Part shown: positions 17,282 to 26,332 of the stretch, piece after piece | Layout: each line of letters opens with the position of its first letter | Position numbering within the stretch: the first letter of the stretch is position 1 | DNA from: Bacillus sp. FJAT-28004 | GTDB lineage: Bacteria; Bacillota; Bacilli; Paenibacillales; Paenibacillaceae | NCBI RefSeq assembly: GCF_001280845.1 | Contig: NZ_LGHP01000001.1 | Coordinates: 5,064,665 to 5,128,664 of the forward strand | Direction of reading: 5' to 3' | Length of the DNA stretch: 64,000 bases | The notes under the pieces: generated by a model | Seen by the model: the letters and a program-made list of their open reading frames with translations, nothing else | What the model was told of the DNA's origin: nothing | The model's database searches: none | Translations under genes and position numbers: made by a program

Positions 17282-19054
17282 ATGCGCTGGATTAGTAGCT
17301 CATTAAAGCGTAAGTTATCCTTTTTGCTGCTGCTATCGGTTCTCATACCACTGCTCGCACTGGGCTTGTTTGCCTACAACATGGCGGCGACAGCTACGGA
17401 AGAGAAGGCAAAGCAATCAGGCAAGGGCCTATTGCGGCAGACGGGTACGAATCTCGAATTTATCGTTCAAGATATCGAGAATATGTCATTATTTTTGATC
17501 GGGCAAAAGGATGTGCAGCAATATTTGAGCAGTTCAGGCGAGAATGCCATTAAACAGACGCAAATGATTGAGTTTCTATCCAATCTTGTGTTCTCCAAAT
17601 CGTATATTTCGGACATTACGATTTATCCGCAACATCATTCGCATCCCGTTTCGAATACGACGATTTTTGAGACTGGCTTATCGGAGCTGACTGGACAAGA
17701 TATTGAGCAGTTTCAATCCAGCGTGAAATGGTGGACTAGCCGCTACGAGACGGATACAGCAGCAGGAGTGAAGCAGGTTATCTCGCTCGTCAGGCCGATT
17801 CGCAGTCTTAACAGCTTCAAGCAAATCGGAACGTTAGTCATTAGCCTTAATGAGGATGCTGTATCCAAGCTGCTTAAGCAGGCGGGCATTTCTGCTGGTG
17901 GTTACGTCGTGTTGTCCAATGAGAAAGGACAGATATTATCCGGCAGTGATCAAAGCGGGTCAATGACGACAATGGAAGCGCTGCTGCCAGGTTTGGCGAT
18001 AAGAGGAAGCTCAGGGACGCTCAATTACGGTCATGGGGAAAGTAAACAGACTATTCTCTACGATACGGTTGCTGATGTAGGCTGGCGTCTGACGGGTGTT
18101 ATGCCCTTTACGGAATACAAAGCCCAAAATAATTACGTCCTACAGCTGATGGCGATCGTCATTATTTTTTCGATGCTGCTCGTAGCGGTGCTCGTCCTTT
18201 ATTTCGTTCAGAGAGTGACCAATCCACTCATTATGCTGACGCAGTTTCTGAAGCACTCGAACCCGGAGGAGCCGATGCAAACGTACCCGGTGGAGTCGAT
18301 GGATGAGGTAGGCCAACTGGTGCGTAGCTACAATAAGCTAAGTGAGCGAATTGAAGGATTGACGGAACAAGTGAAGCTGGAGGAATCCTCTAAAAAAGAA
18401 GCGGATATGCATGCACTGCAGGCGCAGATCAATCCTCATTTTCTGTACAATACGCTGTCATCTATTCACTGGATGGCGCTGATGAATCAGGATGAGAAGA
18501 CGGCCGATATGGTCGGAAGCTTAAGTGATTTCATGCGATTCAGCTTGAACAACGGCGAGGAGTTTTGTTCGGTTGAGCAGGAGGTGGCGCATGCCGGCCA
18601 TTATGCCAATATTCAATCCATCCGCTTCCCAGACAAGTTCGAGTTTGTCGTTCAGGTCGAACCGGATTTATTGGATTTAACGATGCTGAAGCTGCTGCTG
18701 CAGCCCTTAATTGAGAATGCTCTTATTCACGGTATTCAAAAGAAAGCAGAAGCAGGTTCGATCAAAGTAACTGCACATACGCAAGGATTATTTATGGCCT
18801 TTGCCGTAGAGGATACAGGCGTTGGCATCGATGCGGTTAAGTTGGCTGCTATTTATAAGGAGCTGCACGGCCCGGATGATCGAAAAAAAGAACGTGATCG
18901 CTTGGCACGCGGCAGCTATGGACTGCGCAATGTTCATAAGCGGCTGCAGCTGCATTACGGGGCAGAAGCGGGCTTGCGCATTGAAAGCGTGGATGGTATA
19001 GGAACTCGCGTGTCCTTCTCGATCCCGATGTTAACCGAAGGAGGAAGAGCCTAA
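17282..19054 (+). CDS. YesM-family sensor histidine kinase
   Basis: A 590-residue membrane kinase. TM1 (FLLLLSVLIPLLALGLFAY) at ~13-33 and TM2 (YVLQLMAIVIIFSMLLVAVL) at ~283-305 flank an extracellular Cache-like sensor. A HAMP domain comes next (FVQRVTNPLIMLTQFL), then a coiled linker, the His_kinase box with phospho-acceptor in LQAQINPHFLYNTLSSI at ~380, and an HATPase_c domain with LLLQPLIENALIHG and DTGVGID. Its stop overlaps the response-regulator start (TAATG at 19052-19056). Together they likely control the sugar ABC transporter that begins at 20690. Confidence 0.93.
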   Translation: MRWISSSLKRKLSFLLLLSVLIPLLALGLFAYNMAATATEEKAKQSGKGLLRQTGTNLEFIVQDIENMSLFLIGQKDVQQYLSSSGENAIKQTQMIEFLSNLVFSKSYISDITIYPQHHSHPVSNTTIFETGLSELTGQDIEQFQSSVKWWTSRYETDTAAGVKQVISLVRPIRSLNSFKQIGTLVISLNEDAVSKLLKQAGISAGGYVVLSNEKGQILSGSDQSGSMTTMEALLPGLAIRGSSGTLNYGHGESKQTILYDTVADVGWRLTGVMPFTEYKAQNNYVLQLMAIVIIFSMLLVAVLVLYFVQRVTNPLIMLTQFLKHSNPEEPMQTYPVESMDEVGQLVRSYNKLSERIEGLTEQVKLEESSKKEADMHALQAQINPHFLYNTLSSIHWMALMNQDEKTADMVGSLSDFMRFSLNNGEEFCSVEQEVAHAGHYANIQSIRFPDKFEFVVQVEPDLLDLTMLKLLLQPLIENALIHGIQKKAEAGSIKVTAHTQGLFMAFAVEDTGVGIDAVKLAAIYKELHGPDDRKKERDRLARGSYGLRNVHKRLQLHYGAEAGLRIESVDGIGTRVSFSIPMLTEGGRA

Positions 19055-20592
19055 TGAAGCTGTTAATCGTAGATGATGAGGTCATTATTCGAACAGGTCT
19101 TAGCACCGTTATAAAATGGGCGGACCTTGGCTATGAGCTGCTGCAGCCGGCAGCATCAGCCGAGGAGGCGCTTGCTCGTTTGGAATTAGAGCAGCCGGAG
19201 ATTGTGCTCACCGATATTCAAATGACGGGACGCAGCGGTTTAGAGCTAGCGGGAGATGTTAGAAGGCTGCTGCCGGATAGCGAAGTTATTATTTTGACAG
19301 GCTACGATCAGTTTTCCTATGCTCAGCAGGCTATACGAGAAGGAGCAGGCGATTATTTGCTTAAAACCAGTCGTCCCGATGAAATCATCCGAGCGGTAAA
19401 TGGAGCGAAGATGCGTATCCTGCAAAAATGGGAGGCATTAAAGCGAGACCAACTGCGTGATAGGCTGCTCGAGCGGCTTGTGGCGGACGCAGAAATGGAT
19501 AACCATTCAGCGGAGAAGGCAGTGAAGCTTCTGCCGAAGCTGCGATTAAACGAAACATTCTCTTATCAAACGGTAATCGTCTCGGCTGAAGGCTGGGGAG
19601 ATAAAGCGGGACATGGCTATTTATTGCTGTTTGCTGTGCACAATATGATTAGTGAGCTGATAGATGGGGAAGCGCTTCTGCGTAAAGACACTCTCGTCAT
19701 TCTTCTTAGGCACGAAGGCATGAGAGCGGATCAATCACAGCTCGCTAGATTGCTGGAGAGGGTCTCGCGTAAGCTAAAATGCAAGTTGTTTGCGGCAACA
19801 GGCACGGTTATTGCAGATTGGCGTAAGATTCATGCTTCCTATTCCGAGGCTTCCTATGCATTTTTGTTCAAAGGAATTATAGGCCAAGAAGGATTGCTGA
19901 CTTACGAGGAAGTAAAGGGACGCCGAGGCGGACGTACTGTCTGCTCGCAGGAGGAAGAAGGTCAGCTTACCGCGTTATTCCAAAACGGAACGGACACCCA
20001 GCTGTATCAATGGGTTCAAGAGCTTATCGAGCTCCAGCTCAAAGACGCTGATACGACGCCCGATTCCTTGCGGAGGTTTCTTCACTCCGTTCAAATTTCC
20101 GCTCACCGCTGGGTTGAGCGAGTCATTGCTTCTTTTGGCGAAGCTGCAGCCCTCTCAAAAGAAAAGCTGGTTAACAACACTTCCTCCTCCTCTAGCACAG
20201 ATAACGGAGCCCGATTACTTAATGAACAGCTTCAGCAATTGATGAAGTTGTATCGTGAGTCGATCGGACAGGAAGGCATACCTTACATCAAGCGTTCGAT
20301 TGCCTATATTCATGATCATTTGGACAAGGAGCTTACATTGCAGCAGGTTGCAAAGCATGTTCATTTGAATCCTAATCACTTCAGCGAGGTTTTTAAGCGG
20401 GAGACCGGTCATACCTATATCGAATTTGTAACTCGCATGAGAATGGAGCGCGCCAAGCGGCTTTTGGATGAATCACCGATAAAGGTGAGTGAGGTTGCAA
20501 GCCGCGTGGGCTATACAGATATGAAATATTTCAGCCAATTGTTCAAACGGTTTACGGGTTTTACACCTTCGGAGTACCGGACGAGAAGCTGA
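19054..20592 (+). CDS. AraC-type response regulator (YesN family)
   Basis: A 512-residue regulator. The receiver domain (MKLLIVDDEVIIRTG, phosphorylatable Asp in VLTDIQM near 55, Thr in ILTGYD, Lys in LLKTSRP) occupies ~1-120. A long middle region of the YesN kind follows. Two AraC helix-turn-helix motifs occupy the last 100 residues (YIHDHLDKELTLQQVAKHVH and SEVASRVGYTDMKYFSQLFK, ending FTPSEYRTRS). It is translationally coupled to the kinase gene and lies 97 nt before the solute-binding-protein gene, its probable target. Confidence 0.94.
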   Translation: MKLLIVDDEVIIRTGLSTVIKWADLGYELLQPAASAEEALARLELEQPEIVLTDIQMTGRSGLELAGDVRRLLPDSEVIILTGYDQFSYAQQAIREGAGDYLLKTSRPDEIIRAVNGAKMRILQKWEALKRDQLRDRLLERLVADAEMDNHSAEKAVKLLPKLRLNETFSYQTVIVSAEGWGDKAGHGYLLLFAVHNMISELIDGEALLRKDTLVILLRHEGMRADQSQLARLLERVSRKLKCKLFAATGTVIADWRKIHASYSEASYAFLFKGIIGQEGLLTYEEVKGRRGGRTVCSQEEEGQLTALFQNGTDTQLYQWVQELIELQLKDADTTPDSLRRFLHSVQISAHRWVERVIASFGEAAALSKEKLVNNTSSSSSTDNGARLLNEQLQQLMKLYRESIGQEGIPYIKRSIAYIHDHLDKELTLQQVAKHVHLNPNHFSEVFKRETGHTYIEFVTRMRMERAKRLLDESPIKVSEVASRVGYTDMKYFSQLFKRFTGFTPSEYRTRS

Positions 20593-20689
20593 AGTTTATC
20601 TACCCTACTCCTGAGTTCTGTCCCCTGCCCATGTCGTCTATGATTCCCTATACTCGGAGGTAAGACAAATATCAAGGAGGAAACATGAC

Positions 20690-22018
20690 ATGAAGAAGAC
20701 ATTAACAATTGCAATTATGGTCACTCTTATGATTTCTATCCTGGCAGCGTGCGGGGGAACAAACAATAACGACAAGAAAAATGAAGGTGGCAGCGAGTCG
20801 GCAGCTGAAAAAGTGAAACTAAGCTTATGGCATAACTTTACCGGCGATGATCTTAGAGCGCAAACGATGCGTTCGATTATTGAGCAGTTCCAGACGGACC
20901 ATCCGAACATCACACTCGACATTCAGGCGATTCCGCCAGACGGCTACAAGACGCGTCTCAAAACGGTTGCTGCGGCTGATGAAATGCCGGATGTATTCAT
21001 TTTATCCAATGGCTCTATGACACAGGAATTTTCCGCAGGAAAACTCATTCAACCGGTTAATGAGCTGATCGACAGCCACAAGGAATGGAAGGAAGGGTTC
21101 ATGCCTAATTCTTTCGATGCTTTCACTGTAGATGGCAACATCTATAGTGCGCCAATGGGGTTGTCGCCAACATCGATTCTTTATTACAACAAGACGATTC
21201 TTGAGGAAAATGGCCTCACTGTTCCAAAAACTTGGGATGAGCTGCTGAATGCCGTTAGTGTGCTGAAAGGCAAAAATATTACGCCAATTGCCCTAGGCAA
21301 CAAAGCAGCTTGGCTCGCACAATCCAGTATTTTCAGCTCGCTTGCTGACCGCGTAACGGGTACGGAGTGGTTCTTGAAAGCAGCAAGCCAAGATGGTGCG
21401 GCATTTACGGATCCAGAATTTGTACAGGCTCTCACTTACATGCAACAGCTTGGTGCGGCAGGTGCTTTCCAAGACGGTTTCAACGCAATCGACAATACGC
21501 AAATGGAGCAAATGTTCGCACAAGGTAAAGCTGCGATGATGATTGACGGCGGATGGGCATTGTCCAATCTAGCTTCAAATGCTTCTGAAGATGCACTGAA
21601 GGCGATGGGCGCAACTGTTCTTCCATCAATTTCTGGTGGAAAAGGCGATCCTAATTCTCTATCTGGCGTAGTTGGTGTCGGCATGGGTCTAGGCAAGGAC
21701 GCAATTGGCGCGAAGAAGGATGCAGCATTTGAACTCATTTACGCAATGTCGGGTCCTGATGCTCAGAAACGTACACTTGAGAGCAATCAACTTGTCAGCT
21801 ACAAAGTAGAGCTTGATAAAAGCAAAGTTTCTCCAATCTTTAGCGAAGTATATGAGCTAGTGAACAGTGTGAAGATGACGCCGGTGTATGATGGCAAGTT
21901 GACTTCTGCAGGAGCTGAGGCAGTGAATAATGGACTGCAAGAGCTATTGATGGGCGGCAAACCGGAAGACGTAGCGAAAAAAATCCAAGAGGCGCAAGCG
22001 AAAGCGCTAGGAAAGTAA
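20690..22018 (+). CDS. Carbohydrate ABC transporter substrate-binding lipoprotein
   Basis: A 442-residue family 1 extracellular solute-binding protein. The lipobox LAAC lies at ~18-21, followed by a charged linker, and the mature domain begins LSLWHNFTGDDLRAQTMRSI. Typical features include PDVFILSNGSM, NGLTVPKTWDELLNAV and the MFAQGKAAMMIDGGWAL box. The start at 20690 lies 9 nt after AAGGAGG. Two MalF/MalG-type permease genes follow after a 274-nt gap with a triplicated hairpin. The system lacks its own ATPase, as is common when MsmK/MsmX-type ATPases are shared. The sugar is unknown. Confidence 0.92.
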   Translation: MKKTLTIAIMVTLMISILAACGGTNNNDKKNEGGSESAAEKVKLSLWHNFTGDDLRAQTMRSIIEQFQTDHPNITLDIQAIPPDGYKTRLKTVAAADEMPDVFILSNGSMTQEFSAGKLIQPVNELIDSHKEWKEGFMPNSFDAFTVDGNIYSAPMGLSPTSILYYNKTILEENGLTVPKTWDELLNAVSVLKGKNITPIALGNKAAWLAQSSIFSSLADRVTGTEWFLKAASQDGAAFTDPEFVQALTYMQQLGAAGAFQDGFNAIDNTQMEQMFAQGKAAMMIDGGWALSNLASNASEDALKAMGATVLPSISGGKGDPNSLSGVVGVGMGLGKDAIGAKKDAAFELIYAMSGPDAQKRTLESNQLVSYKVELDKSKVSPIFSEVYELVNSVKMTPVYDGKLTSAGAEAVNNGLQELLMGGKPEDVAKKIQEAQAKALGK

Positions 22019-22173
22019 CATAGCTGCTCAGTAGTTAGGCTAATGAGAATAAGGTATTTCCTGATCGCGATATCATCGGCATATTGAAGTCCTTTACAGC
22101 CAGTATAACAGGAAGAGATTTAAAGGAATGAAATTCCGCTGCCATCAGGAAAGCCCCTTTCTCTTAACTAGAA
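22019..22173. other. Gap between binding-protein gene and the 38-bp repeats
   Basis: Non-coding. It contains a spaced 9-bp inverted repeat TTTCCTGAT (22057-22065) and ATCAGGAAA (22144-22152), which could fold the 3' end of the binding-protein mRNA. No reading frame was seen. Confidence 0.4.
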
Positions 22174-22279
22174 TTACGAAGTAGGTTTGCTGCGCAAACC
22201 TTAGCTCAAGCTTACGAAGTAGGTTTGCTGCGCAAACCTTAGCTCATGCTTACGAAGTAGGTTTGCTGCGCAAACCTTT
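22174..22279 (+). repeat. Three tandem 38-bp hairpin repeats inside the sugar ABC operon
   Basis: Units start at 22174, 22212 and 22250 with an exact 38-bp period; only one base differs (caag versus catg), and the third unit is cut short by the ribosome binding site of the next gene. Each carries AGGTTTG-CTGCG-CAAACCT, a 7-bp stem with a 5-nt loop. There is no T-run, so they are more likely mRNA-stabilising or processing hairpins than terminators. Confidence 0.93.
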
Positions 22280-22292
22280 AGGAGGGACGATT

Positions 22293-23165
22293 ATGTCATC
22301 ATCTTTACGCATCAGAGGCTTTATCGCTATCGGACTTCTTCCGGCGCTTGCGCTTTTCATCTTTTTTGTTATCGTACCGATACTATGGTCATCTTATTAT
22401 GGCTTTTTCGATTGGAAGGGTATTGGGGAGATGCGATTTATCGGACTAGACAACTACAAGGAGGTTGTTCAAGACCGTTTGTTCTGGCATTCGTTCAAAA
22501 ACAATCTGCTCATCGTTGCAGCATCCGTTTTCGGTCAAGTGCCGATTGCACTGCTTTTATCCTTAGTACTGCTTAAAAACGGTTGGTTCCAAAAGTTTAT
22601 CCGAGCTTCAATCTTTATGCCGATGGTGCTCTCATCTGTCGTAGTTGGCATCATCTGGGGGTACATTTATCATCCGCAAATCGGGGTATTGAACTTTTTA
22701 CTCGACACATTGGGATTAAGCAGTTGGAAACAGCAGTGGTTGTCTGATCCATCGATATCGATGTATGCCATCATGGTTCCAATCATTTGGCTGAATGTAG
22801 GTCCTTATCTCATTATGTTTATTGCTGCTTTGCAAAATATACCGAGCGAAATCGACGATGCAGCTCAGATTGACGGTGCAAAAGGTTCTCGCAAGCTGTT
22901 TTCGATCAAGCTTCCGATGATTTGGGATACGATTAAAGTAGCAGTGGTGCTCTGTATATCTGGCAGTCTTAAAGCTTTCGATCTTATTTATGTCATGACA
23001 GGCGGCGGACCTGCGAATTCAACGGAGCTGCTTGCATCGTACATGTACAATAATACATTCTCGATCTATCGATTCGGTTACGGCAGCGCGGTATCCACAA
23101 TGATCATTATAATCAGTTTGGTTCTCGTAGCAGGAAGCCAGTATTTAATGAAATCAAAAAAATAA
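22293..23165 (+). CDS. Carbohydrate ABC permease, MalF type
   Basis: A 290-residue inner-membrane permease with six predicted helices, starting GFIAIGLLPALALFIFFVIV. The EAA-type motif is in EIDDAAQIDGAKGSRKLFSI, matching sugar permeases of the MalF/LacF group. The ATG at 22293 follows GGAGGG by 6 nt and is chosen over an in-frame start at 22263 that lies inside the last hairpin repeat. It pairs with the MalG-type permease 18 nt downstream and with the binding protein upstream. Confidence 0.93.
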   Translation: MSSSLRIRGFIAIGLLPALALFIFFVIVPILWSSYYGFFDWKGIGEMRFIGLDNYKEVVQDRLFWHSFKNNLLIVAASVFGQVPIALLLSLVLLKNGWFQKFIRASIFMPMVLSSVVVGIIWGYIYHPQIGVLNFLLDTLGLSSWKQQWLSDPSISMYAIMVPIIWLNVGPYLIMFIAALQNIPSEIDDAAQIDGAKGSRKLFSIKLPMIWDTIKVAVVLCISGSLKAFDLIYVMTGGGPANSTELLASYMYNNTFSIYRFGYGSAVSTMIIIISLVLVAGSQYLMKSKK

Positions 23166-23183
23166 TGGAGGGGGATCTTTAGT

Positions 23184-24065
23184 ATGACTACGCCATCACT
23201 CAGCGCTGCACACTCAGCCTCCTCCGCAAGTTTAGGAACGGGGCTGCGCAAGTTCAGAGGAAGCTTGCAATCCGTAGGTTTAACCGTGTACGCCTTAGTA
23301 ACACTCTATCCGCTCATTTGGCTGTTTATTAGCGCCTTCAAAACAAACGAGGAATTTTACTCGCGTCCGTTCGGCTTGCCGGACATTTGGAATTGGAGCA
23401 ATTTCGCCCGTGCTTGGGAAGTTGCGGATATGGGCACTGCGTTTATGAACTCGGTCATTGTCACATTAATTGCACTTGTCATCACCCTTGTGATGGGCGC
23501 ATTGAGCGCGTACGTCATCTCACGCTTTCAGTTTAGAGGCAAGCTGCTAGTACTCGGGACTTTTATGTTAGGCATGCTCATCCCGATTCACAGTACACTC
23601 GTTCCGTTGTTCATCTTAATGAACAAGATAGACATTTTGAACACTTATGCGGCATTGATCTTGCCATATACAGCGTTCGAGATGCCGATAGCCATTTTCG
23701 TTTGTGTGGCTTACATGAACACCTTTCCGAAAGAAATTGAAGAGGCTGCGATGATTGACGGGTCAGGCTACTGGGGAATTTTTCTTCGTATGATGCTTCC
23801 GTTGTCCCTTCCGGCACTAGCCACAGTTGGCATCCTAGCCTTCTTGAGATATTGGAATGATTTCTCTTTCGCGCTCGTGTTTATTAGTGATCCTGGTTTA
23901 AAGACGCTGCCGCTCAGCTTATCCATATTTGCAACAGGTTACTCTACAGACTATAAACTTACGATGGCAGCGATGGCGCTTGCTGTTATCCCAACGATCA
24001 TCGCTTATCTGGCGTTTCAGGAGCAGGTCATGAAAGGGATGACGGCAGGAGCTGTTAAAGGCTAA
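23184..24065 (+). CDS. Carbohydrate ABC permease, MalG type
   Basis: A 293-residue permease with six helices. The cytosolic coupling motif EIEEAAMIDGSGYWGIFLRM is the expected EAA loop of the MalG/LacG family. The N-terminus has a Ser/Ala-rich cytosolic tail before TVYALVTLYPLIWLFISAF. It starts with ATG after GGAGGGGG and ends the operon, followed by a terminator at 24077. Together with the preceding permease it forms the membrane channel of a sugar importer. Substrate cannot be told from sequence. Confidence 0.93.
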   Translation: MTTPSLSAAHSASSASLGTGLRKFRGSLQSVGLTVYALVTLYPLIWLFISAFKTNEEFYSRPFGLPDIWNWSNFARAWEVADMGTAFMNSVIVTLIALVITLVMGALSAYVISRFQFRGKLLVLGTFMLGMLIPIHSTLVPLFILMNKIDILNTYAALILPYTAFEMPIAIFVCVAYMNTFPKEIEEAAMIDGSGYWGIFLRMMLPLSLPALATVGILAFLRYWNDFSFALVFISDPGLKTLPLSLSIFATGYSTDYKLTMAAMALAVIPTIIAYLAFQEQVMKGMTAGAVKG

Positions 24066-24076
24066 CAAACATAAGA

Positions 24077-24120
24077 ACGGTATTGTCCCTATAGAAGGGC
24101 AATACCGTTTTTATTTTTTT
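24077..24120 (+). terminator. Terminator of the sugar ABC operon
   Basis: ACGGTATTG-T-CCCT (24077-24090) pairs with AGGGCAATACCGT (24096-24108) with one bulge, followed by TTTTATTTTTTT. Confidence 0.9.
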
Positions 24121-24171
24121 ACAGTGTAGTCCCGCACCGGCACCCGCACTTAAAGAATTAAGTAAGATACG

Positions 24172-24357
24172 TTGTAGTTTTTACAATAGAATGAGCTCGA
24201 GAGGAGCAAGCGACGTCGTACACTGTAGTTAGTACAACAGAATGGTCTGAATTCGGTCTGTTTTTAGGCTCAGTCTAGTTTTCTATTGTAAATCTGCAAC
24301 GTAGCTCGTTTGCTGCTCCATCATGTAAGGTATCTATTGCAGAAACTACAACAGATT
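24172..24357. repeat. Four copies of a ~21-bp dispersed palindromic repeat
   Basis: Copies at 24172-24192 (plus), 24223-24243 (plus), 24280-24300 (minus) and 24337-24357 (plus) follow the pattern (T/C)TG(T/C)AG-N5-TACAA(T/C)AGA with small variations. Each is itself partly palindromic (TTGTAG...TACAA). The first and third form a larger inverted repeat. The stretch 24121-24470 otherwise contains no gene. Confidence 0.7.
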
Positions 24358-24474
24358 TAATCGGCTAGTGCGCCATATAGCGTAAATATCATATCTTTTT
24401 CAAATCACCTAATATGGCCCTGGCAAAGTACTATTTTCTAATGAGCAGCATGCTTTCTCATTTAGGATGAATGA

Positions 24475-24495
24475 ACGTAACAATTACGATATAAT
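24475..24495 (+). promoter_or_regulatory. Putative Zur box and -10 element before the COG0523 GTPase gene
   Basis: ACGTAACAATTACGA at 24475-24489 matches the Bacillus Zur operator core TCGTAAT-N-ATTACGA at 13 of 15 positions, and it abuts a perfect TATAAT at 24490-24495. Zinc-loaded repressor bound here would block transcription. Confidence 0.62.
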
Positions 24496-24544
24496 AGTAG
24501 CATTCACCATTAGCTTAAAATATGGACATACGGGAGAATTTGCG

Positions 24545-25618
24545 ATGACGAATAGAGAACAACATATACCGGTTCATTTGCTGTCAGGCTTTCTTGGAAG
24601 CGGCAAGACAACGCTGCTCAGAAGATTGTTAGACTATTACACCGCGCAAGGCAAGAAGCCGGCGGTCATTATGAACGAGCTGGGCGATATTAACCTGGAT
24701 GGTCAACTCGTAGGGGATGAAGTGCCGATGGCAGAAATGCTGAGCGGCTGTATCTGCTGTACAATGCGGGGTGATTTGGGGATGGAGATAAGCATGCTCA
24801 TTGATGAGCATAAGCCTGATGTCATCTTTATCGAATCGACCGGTGCTGCAAATCCGATGGAAACGTTGGATGGGATAACCGAAGCAGCCATGTATAAGGA
24901 GATCGATCTTCAGAGTGTTATAACGATTGTCGATGGCCCTGAGCTGTTGACAAGGAGCCGCGATGGAAAAGGGCGCACGTTCAAGCTGATGTTGGAGCAG
25001 ATAAAATGCGCTACGATTTTGCTGTTGAATAAGGCGGACAAGCTGGAGCCCGATCAGTTAGTTGAAGCACAGCAGCAGCTGCGAGAATTAAACGCTCATG
25101 CTCAAATTGTAGCAACCGTTCGCTGTGCAATTGACGATTGGAGCTGGCTTGAATCGGCTGAAAATTCGAGTCGTCAAGCACTTGTAGGTGCTAGTGATGA
25201 AACGGAAGACATGCAAAACCGCGACTATGCCTCGCATGATCATATTAAAGGCGGCGAAGCATGCTCGGTAGAGGGCTGCACTCATGACCACGACCACAGC
25301 AGTCATCATCATTCGCATGACCATGTTATGGTTGTGACGCACTACTGGCGCGGACCGGTAAGCAGCGAAGCCTTTGAATCTTTGCTGCAGAGGCTTCCGG
25401 CTAATATTTACCGTGCAAAAGGGATCGTGACGTTTACGGATGCGCCGAGCAGGTTTCTTTTTCAATATGCGTATAAGGAATCTGATTTTATGAGGATCGA
25501 GCCACAAGGACATGTTAACGATGTAGCTGTATTTATCGGAGAGCATTTTTCTAAAGAATGGCTGCTGCACGAGCTGGAACAACTTGAGCAGGCCTTGAAT
25601 GTAGAGACGCAGGGTTAA
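24545..25618 (+). CDS. COG0523/CobW-family G3E GTPase, probable zinc metallochaperone
   Basis: A 357-residue G3E GTPase. The P-loop is GFLGSGKTT near residues 15-23; ESTGAANPM and the base-recognition NKAD lie further on. The metal-binding GCICC is at ~73-77 (CxCC motif of COG0523). A His/Asp-rich loop with CTHDHDHSSHHHSHDH lies at ~240-260, before the C-terminal CobW_C domain (HYWRGPVSSEAFESLLQRL). The ATG at 24545 follows GGGAG by 8 nt; the longer in-frame start at 24467 would overlap the promoter. The Zur-like box upstream and the His-rich loop support induction in zinc starvation (YciC/ZagA type). Confidence 0.88.
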   Translation: MTNREQHIPVHLLSGFLGSGKTTLLRRLLDYYTAQGKKPAVIMNELGDINLDGQLVGDEVPMAEMLSGCICCTMRGDLGMEISMLIDEHKPDVIFIESTGAANPMETLDGITEAAMYKEIDLQSVITIVDGPELLTRSRDGKGRTFKLMLEQIKCATILLLNKADKLEPDQLVEAQQQLRELNAHAQIVATVRCAIDDWSWLESAENSSRQALVGASDETEDMQNRDYASHDHIKGGEACSVEGCTHDHDHSSHHHSHDHVMVVTHYWRGPVSSEAFESLLQRLPANIYRAKGIVTFTDAPSRFLFQYAYKESDFMRIEPQGHVNDVAVFIGEHFSKEWLLHELEQLEQALNVETQG

Positions 25619-25751
25619 TCATCTTGTTGTAGGGAAATGTCGAAAATTGCCATTATCATGTCTATTCCTGTGAATGCTTGGGCAAAATAATGCTGACGAG
25701 GCATGACTATTGTCTCTGCATCACGAATGTAATGGAAAGGTGTGGCAACAA

Positions 25752-26282
25752 ATGATTAGAAAATGGTTTATTCCTATGGTAGCGCTGGCTGTACTGTTTT
25801 CAGTCGCTCCCGTATGGGCAGCGAAGTCGGTTAAGGCTTTGCCTAATGCTTCATTAGTCGTTCAGCACCCAAATGAGTCTGATGTGGACAAAGAGCATAA
25901 GCATTACAAAGGAAAAATGACTCGCAAGGATTTTGAGGCTTATCGGCTGGAGAAGCTGAAGGAAATAGCGACCTATTTTGGTATTCAAGCCGAAGGCAAG
26001 ACAGTGGAACAGCTGAAGAAGGAAGTAGAGGCTGCGAAGCTTGCCAATAAAGATAAATGGGAAGCCTTTAAAGCAGAGCATCAAGCGAAGCGGCTAGAGC
26101 ATTTGCGTGAGATAGCGAAGGAGCATGGCATCAAGACAGAAGGCAAGACGTCGGAGGAGCTGCGTGAAGAGCTTTATAAGCTTCATGGCGGAAAAGGCAA
26201 ACGTCCTCATCGCTTAGAGGATCATGACCGCGGCATTGATGATAACGAAGTGAAGCAGAAGAACAAGCAAAATCAAGTGTAA
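25752..26282 (+). CDS. Secreted protein with two degenerate helical repeats, unknown function
   Basis: A 176-residue exported protein. The signal peptide MIRKWFIPMVALAVLFSVA ends near VWAAKS. The mature part is charged and helical and contains two related units: LEKLKEIATYFGIQAEGKT with EQLKKEV, and LEHLREIAKEHGIKTEGKT with EELREEL, which suggests a tandem duplication of ~40 residues. The C-terminus is rich in Lys, His and Asn. The start at 25752 is chosen because the signal peptide begins there. It is preceded by a weak AAAGG and followed by a terminator. No family was recognised. Confidence 0.72.
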   Translation: MIRKWFIPMVALAVLFSVAPVWAAKSVKALPNASLVVQHPNESDVDKEHKHYKGKMTRKDFEAYRLEKLKEIATYFGIQAEGKTVEQLKKEVEAAKLANKDKWEAFKAEHQAKRLEHLREIAKEHGIKTEGKTSEELREELYKLHGGKGKRPHRLEDHDRGIDDNEVKQKNKQNQV

Positions 26283-26296
26283 GCTCATTTACCAAT

Positions 26297-26332
26297 CGCC
26301 TTCTCCGTCATAGACAGAGGGGGCGTTTTTTT
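26297..26332 (+). terminator. Terminator of the helical-repeat secreted protein gene
   Basis: CGCCTTCTC (26297-26305) pairs with GAGGGGGCG (26317-26325) using two G-U pairs, followed by seven T. Confidence 0.8.

Noticed and set aside
22174..22279. Tandem terminators or attenuators
   Set aside because: The hairpins have no T-run behind them and lie within an operon.
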